This document shows positions 15,454-24,900 of a stretch of 64,000 nt of DNA, in pieces. The notes beneath the pieces are model-generated. The model saw nothing but the letters and a program-made list of their open reading frames with translations. It was not told where the DNA came from and made no database searches. Source of the DNA: Verrucomicrobiaceae bacterium. Its GTDB lineage: Bacteria; Verrucomicrobiota; Verrucomicrobiia; Verrucomicrobiales; Verrucomicrobiaceae. Each line of letters starts with the position of its first letter. Position 1 is the first letter of the stretch. The translations under genes were made by a program, and so were the position numbers. The stretch covers positions 2,542,001 to 2,606,000 of the forward strand of contig JADJPM010000001.1 of NCBI GenBank assembly GCA_016713245.1, in the 5' to 3' direction.

Positions 15454-16026
15454 TCACGGCGCTCCGGCGTCCTGGGCCTGTTTCTGGCTCTCGGCATCCA
15501 GCTTGGCGATGGGATAAGGTACCTCCTGACCATTGGCGGGCATGCGGAGGACGACATTCGCGCCATCGAGGCGGACGAAGCCAGCGCGGATGGTTTTGCC
15601 TTCGAGATTCGTCCAGCTCATGATGGGCGGGAGAGACTTTTTCGGCGCGGCGGGCGTGGTGGAGGCGACGGCGGGTTTGATGCCGGGGAGGATGGCGCCT
15701 TCCTTGATCCAATCGGTGAGCTTGCGGATGTCGCCGCTGGAGAGCTGATCCTTCGGCGGCATGTGCTTCTCGTGGCTCTCGTTGACGATGACTTCGAGGA
15801 AGTGGCTGCCATCGGGATTGCCGGGGCGGATCTGGGCCACGTCGTTGTCGGCGATGTCGAGCTTGAAGGTTTCGAGGTCGTCAAAGACGAAGCCGCCTTT
15901 GCGTTTGCCGGTCTTTTCGCTGTGACACTCGTAGCAGTTCTTTTCGAGGATGGGCTCGATGTCTTTTTTGAATTCCACGGCAGAGGCCGCGGCGGTGGTG
16001 AGAAGCAGGACGCAGAGGGGTTTCAT
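15454..16026 (-). CDS. Secreted c-type cytochrome (PSCyt1-like) with SHD1-like C-terminal domain
   Basis: 190 residues: signal peptide (1-16), then VEFKKDIEPILEKNCYECHS with one CxxCH heme site (C31, C34, H35) and a distal MPP motif (KHMPPKDQL), as in planctomycete cytochrome C domains. The C-terminal 50 residues (SWTNLEGKTIRAGFVRLDG ... VPYPIAKLDAESQ) match the SLA1-homology (SHD1) pattern common in PVC secreted proteins. It is probably a periplasmic electron carrier. It lies just upstream of the propeller/azurin gene in the same direction, with the heptamer repeat (77 bases) between them. Confidence 0.88.
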   Translation of the reverse strand: MKPLCVLLLTTAAASAVEFKKDIEPILEKNCYECHSEKTGKRKGGFVFDDLETFKLDIADNDVAQIRPGNPDGSHFLEVIVNESHEKHMPPKDQLSSGDIRKLTDWIKEGAILPGIKPAVASTTPAAPKKSLPPIMSWTNLEGKTIRAGFVRLDGANVVLRMPANGQEVPYPIAKLDAESQKQAQDAGAP

Positions 16027-16064
16027 GGGCGCGTGCCGGTGGAACGTGGCTCAAGCTCGTTCGC

Positions 16065-18212
16065 TTAGTTCTGCGAGACCTTTTTTCCGCCTTCGAGGAG
16101 GCGCTCGAGGCTCTGATCCGGCTTCACGCCTTTCTTGAGGGCGGCGGCGTAGGATTCGCGGGCCTTGTCCCACTGCGGCGGGTCCCAGGTGGCGTAAAGG
16201 ACGGCGAGATTGAAATGGGCCTCACCGTGGTTCGGATCAATGGCGAGGGCGGTTTTGAATTCACGCTCGGCCCGCTCCATGAGGCTGAGCTTCGTGGCGA
16301 TGATGCCGAGGTAGTGGCGGGCGCTGGCGTTCTGTGGGCTCTTTTCGAGGCTCTTCTCAAAGAAGGTCATGCTGTCCTTCCAGCGCTCCTGCTTGAAGTA
16401 GGTGACAGCCATGGCGTAGGAGGCGTTGGCGTTGTCAGCCTCGTAGGCGAGGGCTTTTTGCAGAGCGGCCTCAGACTCGGCGTATTTGCCGGCGCGTTGC
16501 TGCGTCATGCCGAGGCCGATGAGAGCATCCAGGTTCTTGGGTTCGGTGCGAAGAGCGTCCTCGTAGGTTTTCGCGGCGGTGGCGAAGTCGCGGTTGTTGT
16601 AGGCCTCGCTGGCGCGGAGGAGGAGGGTGGTGATGGAGCCGGGTGCAGGCATGCTGCCGGTGGCCGATGGCGAGGCGCTGGCGGCGATGAGCGTGGCCTG
16701 CACGCCATTGGTGCCGATGAGTTCCTTGGCCGCGGGATCTTTGAAGAGCTTTTCTTCCTCAGGGCTGAGGGTCATGCGGGTGTTTTTGAGCTCCTCGACC
16801 TGCTTCAAGAGATCGGTGGAGGCGTTCTCCATCTTGGAAAGCTGGGCGATGATGAGGTCCTTGGACTGCTGCTGGCGATTTTGCAGGCGGAGCTGGCGCA
16901 TGATGATGCTGCGCAGCATTTCGTTTTCCTGGGTGATGAGGGCGTTTGGCTCGTTGGAGGCCCCAGGAGCGCCGGCGGGCATCTCCTTGAGTTCTTTGAG
17001 CTGGCGGGTGAGATCGGCGACCTGCGTCTGATAGGTGGCGCTTTCCTGGCGGAGGGCGGTGAGCTGGCCTTGAAGCGTGGTGACCTCGCCACGGAGCTTG
17101 GTGATCTCTTCGTCTTTGCGAGAGACATCGGCCTTGAGGGTCTCCACCTGCTTTTGCGTGGCGGTGAGTTCTTTTTGAAGGCGTTCGTTTTCGGCGATGA
17201 GCTTCTTCATGTCACCGCTGGCAGTTTTTTTCTTCAAGGCATCTATTTCAGCCTGGAGGCCGAGCGTTTTGGCGGAGGCGGTGTCACGCTCCTTCACAGC
17301 TACATCGCGGCCTTTCACGGCTTCATCACGCTCTTTGACGAGCTTTTCGCGTTCGGCGTCGAGTTTGGCCTTTTCCTGGTTCACGGTGGCAAAGCTCTCG
17401 CTGGTGGTTTTGAGCTTCGCGGTGGCATCGGCGGCGGCTTTTTCGGCGGCGGCGAGCTGGCGGGAATTTTTGGCCATCTCCGCTTCCACGGCTGCTTTCT
17501 GCTGCTTCAAGGCATCGAGCTGGCCGGCAGCGGCACGGCCTGCCTCGACCTCGTTTTGCATGCCGAGAATGGCTTGTTCGAGAGCGACGGCTTTTTTCGA
17601 TAGCGTGGCGTTTTCCGTGCTCACGCGAGTCATTTCGCCAGCGGCCCAGTCATGCCATTCACCCCACTTGTTGAGGTCGATCTCGAGGTTCTTTTTGTCG
17701 GCTTCGAGCTGGAGCATCTTGCCGCGCATCTTGCTCTCCCAACTGCGCAGCAGGCCGTCGAGGCTAGGGATCTCGCCGGAGTCCTGCACGGGGTCGCTCA
17801 TCGGTGCCTGAGGCGTCATGGCTTGAACATTGGCCTGAGCAGTGGCCTGTGCCTGGGCGGTGATGCGGGCTTTTTCGAGTTCCATCGCGGCCTGGGAGGC
17901 GGCGGCGTTTTTGGATACATTCCCCTCCAGCCGAGCGATGGCCGTGGCGATGGTGCGCTGACGATTCGTGCGAGTCTCGACCTCATAGGCGGGATAGTTT
18001 TTCTCGATGGTTTCGTAGAGGGCGGCGGCCTCTTTGTATTTGGCGAGGGCTTGATCGACTTCGCCGCTCTTTTCGAGGCGGCCGGCTTCGTTGTAGATGA
18101 CGAAGCCGTTGAAGTGCAGGTCTGAGGCACCACCGAGCGACTGCGCATGGCTACGCGGAGCGGTCAGCAGTCCTGCAAAGGCCAGCAGGAGGGCGAGAAA
18201 CAATCGGTTCAT
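16065..18212 (-). CDS. Secreted or periplasmic TPR and coiled-coil protein
   Basis: 715 residues from ATG 18212, chosen because it opens a clear signal peptide (NRLFLALLLAFAGLLTA ... AQ). An N-terminal TPR-like helical pair (about 30-80; KYKEAAALYETIEKNYPAY) is followed by a long Lys/Glu/Ala-rich coiled coil (about 165-440), a short hydrophobic-poor linker and a C-terminal TPR array (about 555-700; AYNNRDFATAAKTYEDAL, GKYAESEAALQKALAYE, AEREFKTALAIDPNHGEAH). This suggests a scaffolding role in the periplasm; no enzyme domain is seen. It is divergent from the coiled-coil gene at 18408 and downstream genes run in the same direction. Confidence 0.82.
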   Translation of the reverse strand: MNRLFLALLLAFAGLLTAPRSHAQSLGGASDLHFNGFVIYNEAGRLEKSGEVDQALAKYKEAAALYETIEKNYPAYEVETRTNRQRTIATAIARLEGNVSKNAAASQAAMELEKARITAQAQATAQANVQAMTPQAPMSDPVQDSGEIPSLDGLLRSWESKMRGKMLQLEADKKNLEIDLNKWGEWHDWAAGEMTRVSTENATLSKKAVALEQAILGMQNEVEAGRAAAGQLDALKQQKAAVEAEMAKNSRQLAAAEKAAADATAKLKTTSESFATVNQEKAKLDAEREKLVKERDEAVKGRDVAVKERDTASAKTLGLQAEIDALKKKTASGDMKKLIAENERLQKELTATQKQVETLKADVSRKDEEITKLRGEVTTLQGQLTALRQESATYQTQVADLTRQLKELKEMPAGAPGASNEPNALITQENEMLRSIIMRQLRLQNRQQQSKDLIIAQLSKMENASTDLLKQVEELKNTRMTLSPEEEKLFKDPAAKELIGTNGVQATLIAASASPSATGSMPAPGSITTLLLRASEAYNNRDFATAAKTYEDALRTEPKNLDALIGLGMTQQRAGKYAESEAALQKALAYEADNANASYAMAVTYFKQERWKDSMTFFEKSLEKSPQNASARHYLGIIATKLSLMERAEREFKTALAIDPNHGEAHFNLAVLYATWDPPQWDKARESYAAALKKGVKPDQSLERLLEGGKKVSQN

Positions 18213-18337
18213 GGCGGGAAAGGGGCTTTTTAGGAGAGAGGGGGCGGCGATATTACCGCCTGCGTGGGTTTTTGGCAATGACCATGGCAAACACGGGCCA
18301 GGAGTGACATCAAGGGTGACAAAACCGGCCCGGAGCT

Positions 18338-18366
18338 TGCTGACATCCAGATAGGTGCTTAAGATT
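18338..18366 (+). promoter_or_regulatory. Possible sigma-70 promoter for the coiled-coil gene
   Basis: TTGCTG (18338-18343), a 17-base spacer and TAAGAT (18361-18366) lie 42 bases before the ATG at 18408. The match to TTGACA/TATAAT is moderate, so this is only a candidate. Confidence 0.3.
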
Positions 18367-18407
18367 AACGAACCTTTTCCCTCTTTCCTCCTGCCCCAAG
18401 CCAAACC

Positions 18408-20099
18408 ATGACCGAGCACACCTATGTCCTCGAAAACGGCCGGGAACTGCACGTTCCCTTTGCCACGGAGGCGCTGTTGGCCCGTCAGGCTGCTAGCGCC
18501 GCCCTGATGACTGATACGGAGACCATGCCACCGCAGCGGACGCAGGCCTCGGAGCAGATCGCGGCGAAAACAGCGGAACTCGACGAGCTCAGCGCTCGTT
18601 TGAAAGCCAGGCGCGATGAACTGGCCGTTATCGAAAAATCTCTCCTCCAACAGCAGGCGCAAAACAAAGAGGCCACCGCCCAACGCGGGCGCTTGGAACG
18701 CGAGATGGACCAGCTTCGTGAGCTGATCTCCCGACGTGACGTGCATCGCATCGCCCTCGAAAAGCAGGCCCAGGAGCTTGATGCGAAGATCGCTACGGCA
18801 GTCAAAAAGCTCATCGAGGCCGAGCAGCGCCTGCAAAGCTCCACCACCGCCACCGAGGTGGCCTCACGCCAGCTCGCCAGCAGTCTTGAGCAGCAGCAGT
18901 CCGCCGCACAAAGCCTCGCCCATACACAGGCGGAGCTTTCCCGTTGCCAGGCCGAGACAAAGACAGCCCGCGAACAACTTACCGCTGAGCAAGCCGCCCT
19001 CTCCGAGGCACAGGCAAAGAACCGCGTCGCGGCGGAACAGCTCGGCATTCTGCGAGCCGATGCCAATGAGCAGGAAAAACGATACACCACGCTCCAGCAG
19101 CAAATGGAGGCCGTGCGCCGTGAGCACAGCCAGCTCATGGATGAGTGCCGCACGGCCACCCACACCCTCACCGAGACCACGCGGAGCATCGAAACTGCCC
19201 GCGAACAGCAGAGCGTGGCTTTGACCTCTCTCAATGCCACGCGTGGTGAACTCGCCACCCTCCAGGCACAACACGCCGCCGCGAATGAGGACTACACCAA
19301 GCGGGGCAAACTCCTCGCCGCTCTCCACGAGACCCTTTTGAGCAGCCAGAGCACGCTGGCCGCCCTCCAGCAGCAGATCGCCAGCGGCGAAGCAGCTCGG
19401 GATGAAGCCCTCGCCCGTGAAAACGCGGCCAGCGAAACTCATGCGTCTCTCACCTCGCAAGCCCGCGAGCTGGAAGCCAGCCTCGAAGGCCTCCAGCAAG
19501 CTGAGCAGGCGCGGCGCCAGCGCCACGAAGAGATCACCAAAGAAGCCGCCGAACTCGAAACGAAGCACACGGAACGCCAGCAAACCCTCGCCGCGCAGGC
19601 GGGCGAAACGCAGCAAAAGATCGACGAACTCGAAAACCGGCTCGCCGCTCTCGAAGAATGGCTCCTGCGCATGCAGGACTGCCACAAACGCCTCGCCGAT
19701 CTCGCGCCAGAAACCTTGGAGGCACGCAACGTGCGCAACGAGATCGAGATGGCCATGGCCTCCCTGCGCCACCTGCTTTCCAATCGTGCCCGCGTGGCAT
19801 TCCCTCCTCCGGCTGCCGCTCCACAGCCCGCCCAGCCCGCCCCCGCAGCCGAGGCCCCACGCCAGCTCACCCCCACGCAAGAAGCCCGTGCCGCCCGCAT
19901 CACCGGCACCTTCACCATGCCGGATAAAGCCCTTCGCGAGCAGGACCGCCGTCTCGAAGACAAGATTCGCGTGAATGAAGCCCGCCTCGAACTCCTCGAA
20001 GCCCGTCTCCGCCGCGGTGAAGAAGATGAAAAATGCCAGCGGGAGAAAATCGCCACGCTGAAGCAGCAGCTCACCGCTCTGGCGCAGGGTGGGAAGTAA
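18408..20099 (+). CDS. Large cytoplasmic coiled-coil protein of unknown function
   Basis: 563 residues with no signal peptide. After a short N-terminal segment (MTEHTYVLENGRELHVPF) nearly all of residues 45-440 is heptad-patterned coiled coil rich in Gln, Ala, Glu and Leu. A Pro/Ala-rich linker (about 465-490; PPPAAAPQPAQPAPAA) precedes a final short helical stretch. The composition resembles SMC-like or filament-forming proteins, but there is no ATPase motif. No family was recognised; it could be structural. It is followed by heptamer repeat copy 2 and a convergent methyltransferase gene. Confidence 0.75.
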   Translation: MTEHTYVLENGRELHVPFATEALLARQAASAALMTDTETMPPQRTQASEQIAAKTAELDELSARLKARRDELAVIEKSLLQQQAQNKEATAQRGRLEREMDQLRELISRRDVHRIALEKQAQELDAKIATAVKKLIEAEQRLQSSTTATEVASRQLASSLEQQQSAAQSLAHTQAELSRCQAETKTAREQLTAEQAALSEAQAKNRVAAEQLGILRADANEQEKRYTTLQQQMEAVRREHSQLMDECRTATHTLTETTRSIETAREQQSVALTSLNATRGELATLQAQHAAANEDYTKRGKLLAALHETLLSSQSTLAALQQQIASGEAARDEALARENAASETHASLTSQARELEASLEGLQQAEQARRQRHEEITKEAAELETKHTERQQTLAAQAGETQQKIDELENRLAALEEWLLRMQDCHKRLADLAPETLEARNVRNEIEMAMASLRHLLSNRARVAFPPPAAAPQPAQPAPAAEAPRQLTPTQEARAARITGTFTMPDKALREQDRRLEDKIRVNEARLELLEARLRRGEEDEKCQREKIATLKQQLTALAQGGK

Positions 20100-20101
20100 G
20101 G

Positions 20102-20168
20102 AGTTTCAGGTTCCAAGTTTCAAGTTGGCGGAACTGCCTTGAAACCTGAAACTTGAAACTTGAAACCT
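20102..20168. repeat. Heptamer-based inverted repeat, copy 2, between convergent genes
   Basis: The left arm (20102-20125) is AGTTTCAGGTTCCAAGTTTC...; the right arm (20138-20168) is CTTGAAACCTGAAACTTGAA.... Units are 7 bases (GTTTCAG, GTTCCAA, GTTTCAA). It sits exactly between two gene ends and could fold into a stem that terminates both. Confidence 0.85.
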
Positions 20169-20763
20169 ATCCCCTGCGCTGCCGCAGCACCGCCACCCAG
20201 CGATCCACCGATTTGCCCGGCGCATCCTTCAGCGCCCGACTGGCCTTGTTCCGCCTATTGCTGACGACTTCCATACCCAGCGCCTCCAGCGCCCGCAGCG
20301 CCAGACGGTGCTCCACATCAAAGTAACTCGTGATCACCAGCATGCCGTCCGGCCGCAGCTTCGCGATGCCTTGATCGAAGATCTTTTTCCACAGCTCCTG
20401 GCCGTGCCAGAAGTTCTGATGACGGAGGAAGACCATGTTGAAATCCTCGCCGAGTTCTTTGTGCTGATCGATCTTGGTGGCGTCCTCGATCAAAAACTCT
20501 GCGGGTAGGTTTGAATGCGTCTCCCGGGCCTGGCGGATCTCCCGGATGCGGATGTCTGCGCCCACCATCTCCACCCCGCCGCCCTTGGTGAGATCCGAGC
20601 CTACCTGAATGAGCGTCTCCGCCTCGTCACAGCGACCGCAGGCAAGATTCAGGATGCGCATGTCTCGCTGGCCTGCCGGCAGATGCGGCGTGAGCGAGTC
20701 ATGGAGCAGCGATTTGAGCTTCGCCATGTCCTCCTGGATGGGACTGGGGGTGGATTCGAGCAT
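20167..20763 (-). CDS. Class I SAM-dependent methyltransferase
   Basis: 198 residues from ATG 20763. Motif I is MRILNLACGRCDEAETLI (an xLxxACGxGxxx pattern with Cys-Asp variation), followed by VGADIRIREI, EFLIEDATKI, FNMVFLRHQNFWH and LRPDGMLVITSY, all in Rossmann methyltransferase order. The substrate is unknown. An upstream ATG at 20805 would add 14 residues with no visible benefit. It converges on the coiled-coil gene and is divergent from the GluR0-like gene. Confidence 0.8.
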   Translation of the reverse strand: MLESTPSPIQEDMAKLKSLLHDSLTPHLPAGQRDMRILNLACGRCDEAETLIQVGSDLTKGGGVEMVGADIRIREIRQARETHSNLPAEFLIEDATKIDQHKELGEDFNMVFLRHQNFWHGQELWKKIFDQGIAKLRPDGMLVITSYFDVEHRLALRALEALGMEVVSNRRNKASRALKDAPGKSVDRWVAVLRQRRG

Positions 20764-20849
20764 GGAATGAGGCGAGCATTGGAGAGCACGAAATCCTTTT
20801 TGCATCAACGAATTGACGCTGCCAAATGCAGGAACTAACGCGGAGGCTC

Positions 20850-21923
20850 ATGCGCCTCCTTTTCCTGCTCCTCGCTACTCTCGCCACCCTCTCGGATGCC
20901 ATCGCTCAGGCTCCCGCCGTCAAGCTACGGGTCGCCACGCGAAACCTGGAGCCCTTCTCGTTCGAGAAGGATGGTCGCCGCGTGGGATTCGCTGCTGAGC
21001 TTTGGGACCAGCTCGCCCGGGAGACCGGTCATGAATACGAAATCCAGGTGGTGAACTCCGCCCAGGAGATCATCGACGCGGTGAAGAACAAGAGCGCCGA
21101 TGTCGGCGTGGGTGCCATCAGCGTCACCTCAAAGCGTGAAGAGGTCATTGATTTCTCGCAGCCCTTTTACGAGTCCGGCCTCCAGGTGCTCGTCGCGGGC
21201 GGTGGTGGCAGCTTTGCCGACAACATCTTCCAACTCATCAAAAACCTCTTCAGCCTGGAGCTCATCGGCATGTTTCTCCTGCTCGTGGCCGCCATGTTCG
21301 TTATTTCCCACCTGGTCTGGCGCTATGAGCACAAGGTGAACGGCGACCAATGGCCCGAAGACTACAAATCCGGCATCTGGGAGTCCTTCTGGTGGACACT
21401 GAGCACGCTGCTCGTCGGCGGCGCAGACAATAAAGGCCCTGTCGGCGTCGGCGGCCGCATCGTGGCGATCGTCTGGATGCTGCTCAGTATCGTGCTCGTC
21501 TCCCTCCTCACCGCCTCCTTCACCACCACGCTCACCATTAACACCCTGAAAGGTGACATCAATGGCCCCGGCGATCTTCCCGGCCGCAAAGTGGCCACCG
21601 TGAAAGGCAGCACCACGGAAACCTGGCTCAATGCCAAAGGTGCCAAGGTCACGCCACTGACCGATGTCGTCGCCTGCATCACCGCGCTGCGTGACGGGCA
21701 GGTGCAGGCGGTCGTTTACGATGCCCCGGTCCTTCAATACGAAGCCGCGAAGCTCAACGACGAGAAATTACAGATGGTCGGCCCTGTCTTCGAACGCCAG
21801 AACTACGCCTTCGCCCTTCAGCAGGACAGCCCACTTCGTGAAAAGCTCAATCAGGCCATCCTCACCATGCACGAGCGCGGCATCGGCATCGAACTGCGCA
21901 AAAAATACTTCGGCGAGGAGTAG
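20850..21923 (+). CDS. GluR0-like ligand-gated ion channel (substrate-binding domain plus pore)
   Basis: 357 residues: signal peptide (1-20), then a periplasmic-binding lobe (VKLRVATRNLEPFSFEKDG, GFAAELWDQLA, DVGVGAISVTSKREEVIDFS), interrupted by a channel domain of three membrane segments (about 138-158, a pore loop at 180-200 and about 205-230; the last is LLTASFTTTLTINTL, equivalent to the SYTANLA gate), then the second binding lobe. This is the architecture of prokaryotic glutamate receptors, which open a cation pore on amino-acid binding in the inner membrane. The filter reads TLLVGGADN, unlike the usual TVGYGD. A purine-rich GGAGG ends 3 bases before the start. Confidence 0.87.
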   Translation: MRLLFLLLATLATLSDAIAQAPAVKLRVATRNLEPFSFEKDGRRVGFAAELWDQLARETGHEYEIQVVNSAQEIIDAVKNKSADVGVGAISVTSKREEVIDFSQPFYESGLQVLVAGGGGSFADNIFQLIKNLFSLELIGMFLLLVAAMFVISHLVWRYEHKVNGDQWPEDYKSGIWESFWWTLSTLLVGGADNKGPVGVGGRIVAIVWMLLSIVLVSLLTASFTTTLTINTLKGDINGPGDLPGRKVATVKGSTTETWLNAKGAKVTPLTDVVACITALRDGQVQAVVYDAPVLQYEAAKLNDEKLQMVGPVFERQNYAFALQQDSPLREKLNQAILTMHERGIGIELRKKYFGEE

Positions 21924-21978
21924 TCCGCGAGTCTGCGCTAGCGGAGCGCTCCGAAGGGAATTCTCTCGGGGTCCATTT

Positions 21979-24900
21979 TCACACTCTCGCCGCCTCGATG
22001 TCGAAGAGGAATTCGAAGTCTTCCTTCTGCAGGAGGTTCGTGAAGCCGCCTTCGCCGAGGACGTTGCTGATCATGAGGTTTTTCTTCTGCTGAAGGGTCA
22101 TGATCTTCTCCTCAATGGTGCTGCGGGTGAGCATGCGGTAGGCGATGACGGGCTGGGTCTGGCCGATGCGGTGGGCACGGTCGATGGCTTGATTCTCGAC
22201 GGCGGGGTTCCACCATGGGTCGTAGAGGATGACGTAGCTGGCGGCAGTGAGGTTGAGACCGCTGCCGCCGGCTTTGAGGCTCAAGAGGAACACACTGGCG
22301 TTTTCGTCCTCCTGGAAGGCTTTGACGATGCTCGCACGATCCGTGCTGGCTCCGGTGAGCCAGTGGAAGGGCAGTTTCATCTCCTCCAGCTTCGTGCGGA
22401 TGATTTTGAGCATGCTGACGAACTGGCTGAAGAGCAGCACCTTGTGGCCTTCGGCGTGCAGTTCCTCGATGCGTTCGAGCGTGGCGGTGAGTTTGGCGCT
22501 TTCTTCGTTCTCGGCGGTTTTGTCGACGAGGCTGGGATGGCAGCAGATCTGGCGGAGGCGGGTCAAAGCCTGCAACAGGGCAAAGCGGCGCTTGTTCACC
22601 ATGTCGAAGCCGCTGCTGCTGAGCACGAGCATCTGGGCGCGGGCGAGTTCTTCCTTGTAAAGCTCGGCCTGGCGGCCGCTCATTTCGCTGATGAGCGTTT
22701 CCTCGGTGCGTGAGGGCAGATCGCGGGCGACTTGCGCCTTCGTGCGGCGCAGCAAAAACGGGCGAAGGCGTGCGGCGAGGCGTTCGCTGGCTTTGCTGTC
22801 TTTGCGACGGTCAAAGTTGCGGTGGAAGTAATTGCGGTCGCCGAGCGCACCAGGCGTGGCGAAGGTCATGAGGCTCCAGAGGTCGAGCAGGCGGTTTTCG
22901 AGCGGTGTGCCGCTCAGAACGAGGCGGTTGTCGGCGCGGAGGCCGCGGGCGCTGCGAGCGGTCTGCGAATCGGGATTTTTGATGTGCTGACCTTCGTCGA
23001 GGATGCACGCGAGGAAGCGGATGAGCGCGAGTTCTTCGCCGAAACTGCGGAGCTGGGCGTAATTGAGCACGAGCACGTCGATCTGCTCCTGCACGAGCTT
23101 CATGTCGAAAAGGTCGCGATCATGCAAAACGAGCACGCGGAGGTGTGGTGCGCCTTTTTTGAACTCCAGCGCCCACACATCGAGCACGGATTTCGGACAC
23201 ACGACGAGGATGGGCAGATGCGGGCCGCCTGCGGGCTTGCGTGATCTCAGCCACAGCACCCAGGCGATGGCTTGCAGCGTTTTGCCGAGGCCCATGTCAT
23301 CGGCGAGGATGCCGCCGAAGCGGTTCAGTGTGAGGTAGGTGAGGAATTGATAACCCTCGACCTGATACGGACGGAGCGTGACGGTGAGCTCGGGGGGCAC
23401 GGGCGGCTGCGCGTCGAGTTTCGCTTCTTCCATGCGCTGGACGATTTTTTCCCAGGCCTTCGGGCTGACGATCTCCACGGCCTTCTCCTGCGCGAGCTGA
23501 CGCCAGTGCAGGCGATGCGTGTCGCTGCCATCGGCCTCCAAATCGATGCCGAGGCTGTCGAGCATCGCGATCTGCTCGTCGCTGAGCTCCAGCTTCACGC
23601 GACGCCACGATCCATCGGCAAGGCGCACATATTCGCCCTTCGCGGCGAGCAGCCGGCGGATGTCGGCCGGTTTGAGGTCCGCGCCTTCGATGTCGAAAAC
23701 GATGCGCAGGTCCAGCCAGTCGATGTCACCGCCTTGCTTCGCCTCGAGGCGCACGCGGGCGATGAGAGGATCGGCGAGGATGCTCTGAAGCTGTTCATCG
23801 GCCTGCAGGTCGATGTTTTCCGGCAGCGTGGTGCCCCATTGATGAAACCACTCCGGGAAGTCCTTCGCCATGCGATGGCGGAAGCCGCTGGACTCAAAGT
23901 CCCACGCGAAGCGGCCCTCCTGCACGATGCGCTCGGCGGTGCGCAGCGCATCGCGGTCGCGCACGACGATCTCATCGTCCTCGGCGTCATCGGGCACGAG
24001 CGGCGACCAGCCGCGCGGCGTGAGCACCTCGCGGGCACGGCCATCTGCGCCCATCGCCTCGAGCTTGAAGGTCGCATACTCCGTGCCACCGCCTGCGGAG
24101 GGTCTGGCCTTGCACGCGGCGGTGATTTTCACGCGCAAGGCCTCATGCTTTACCCGTGAGGCAATGCTGGGCGGCACCGGCACCTCCAGGCCGCCGAGGA
24201 AGGAAATGCCCTCGGGGGTCGCCACCGCCTCCATCGGCAGGGCGATCTCGCTTTCGATCAAAGACTCGTCCCCGAGCCACGGTGGACCGCTGAAAAGCTG
24301 GTCGCGGCTCAGATAAAAATTCTCCACACCACGCAAAATGCGCAGCGGCATTGGCGCGGGCTCGTTCGTGGCCGTGACGAGGCTCATGAGCAGCTTCCGC
24401 CCGTCATCGCTCTCGCGGCTGCTCCATTTCAAAGGCTCCGCCACACGCTCCAGCGGCACTTCATCGCGATTCAGCAGCAGATCATGCAGCGCAGGCTTTT
24501 GAAACAGGCCCGCGAGCCATGACGCGTGGGATTCGCCTTCGAGACGGAAGGGGCCCGCGCTGCCGCCTTCGCTCAGCGTCAGGCAATTCACTAGCAGCAG
24601 CTCCGAGGCCGCGGAGGTCATCACATGACCTTCGCGCAATTGCTTCCCAAAGCGCTCCACCTCCAGCGGATGCACGTTTTGGAATTCGGGAGTCTCCCGC
24701 GCATTGTCGCGCACCTGCAGACGTGCCTCGTGCACGCTGATGATCAGGCGGAAATCGAGCGAGCGCAGCCGCGGCGGCATCTTCGCGATGCGCGATTCAT
24801 TGAACTGCCGGATGCGGGCCCGCCACTGCGGCACCGTGCTCTCATGCCGCCAGTCTTTGAGCGAATCCCGCGTGCCCTCCACATCCGCGATGCCGCGCAG

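Noticed and set aside
13342..16068. A 908-residue open frame on the plus strand opposite the propeller/azurin, cytochrome-type and neighbouring genes
   Set aside because: It is antisense to genes with clear signal peptides, heme and copper motifs; it has no recognisable domain and its composition (Val/Glu/Gly/Ala runs) is that of a high-G+C shadow frame.
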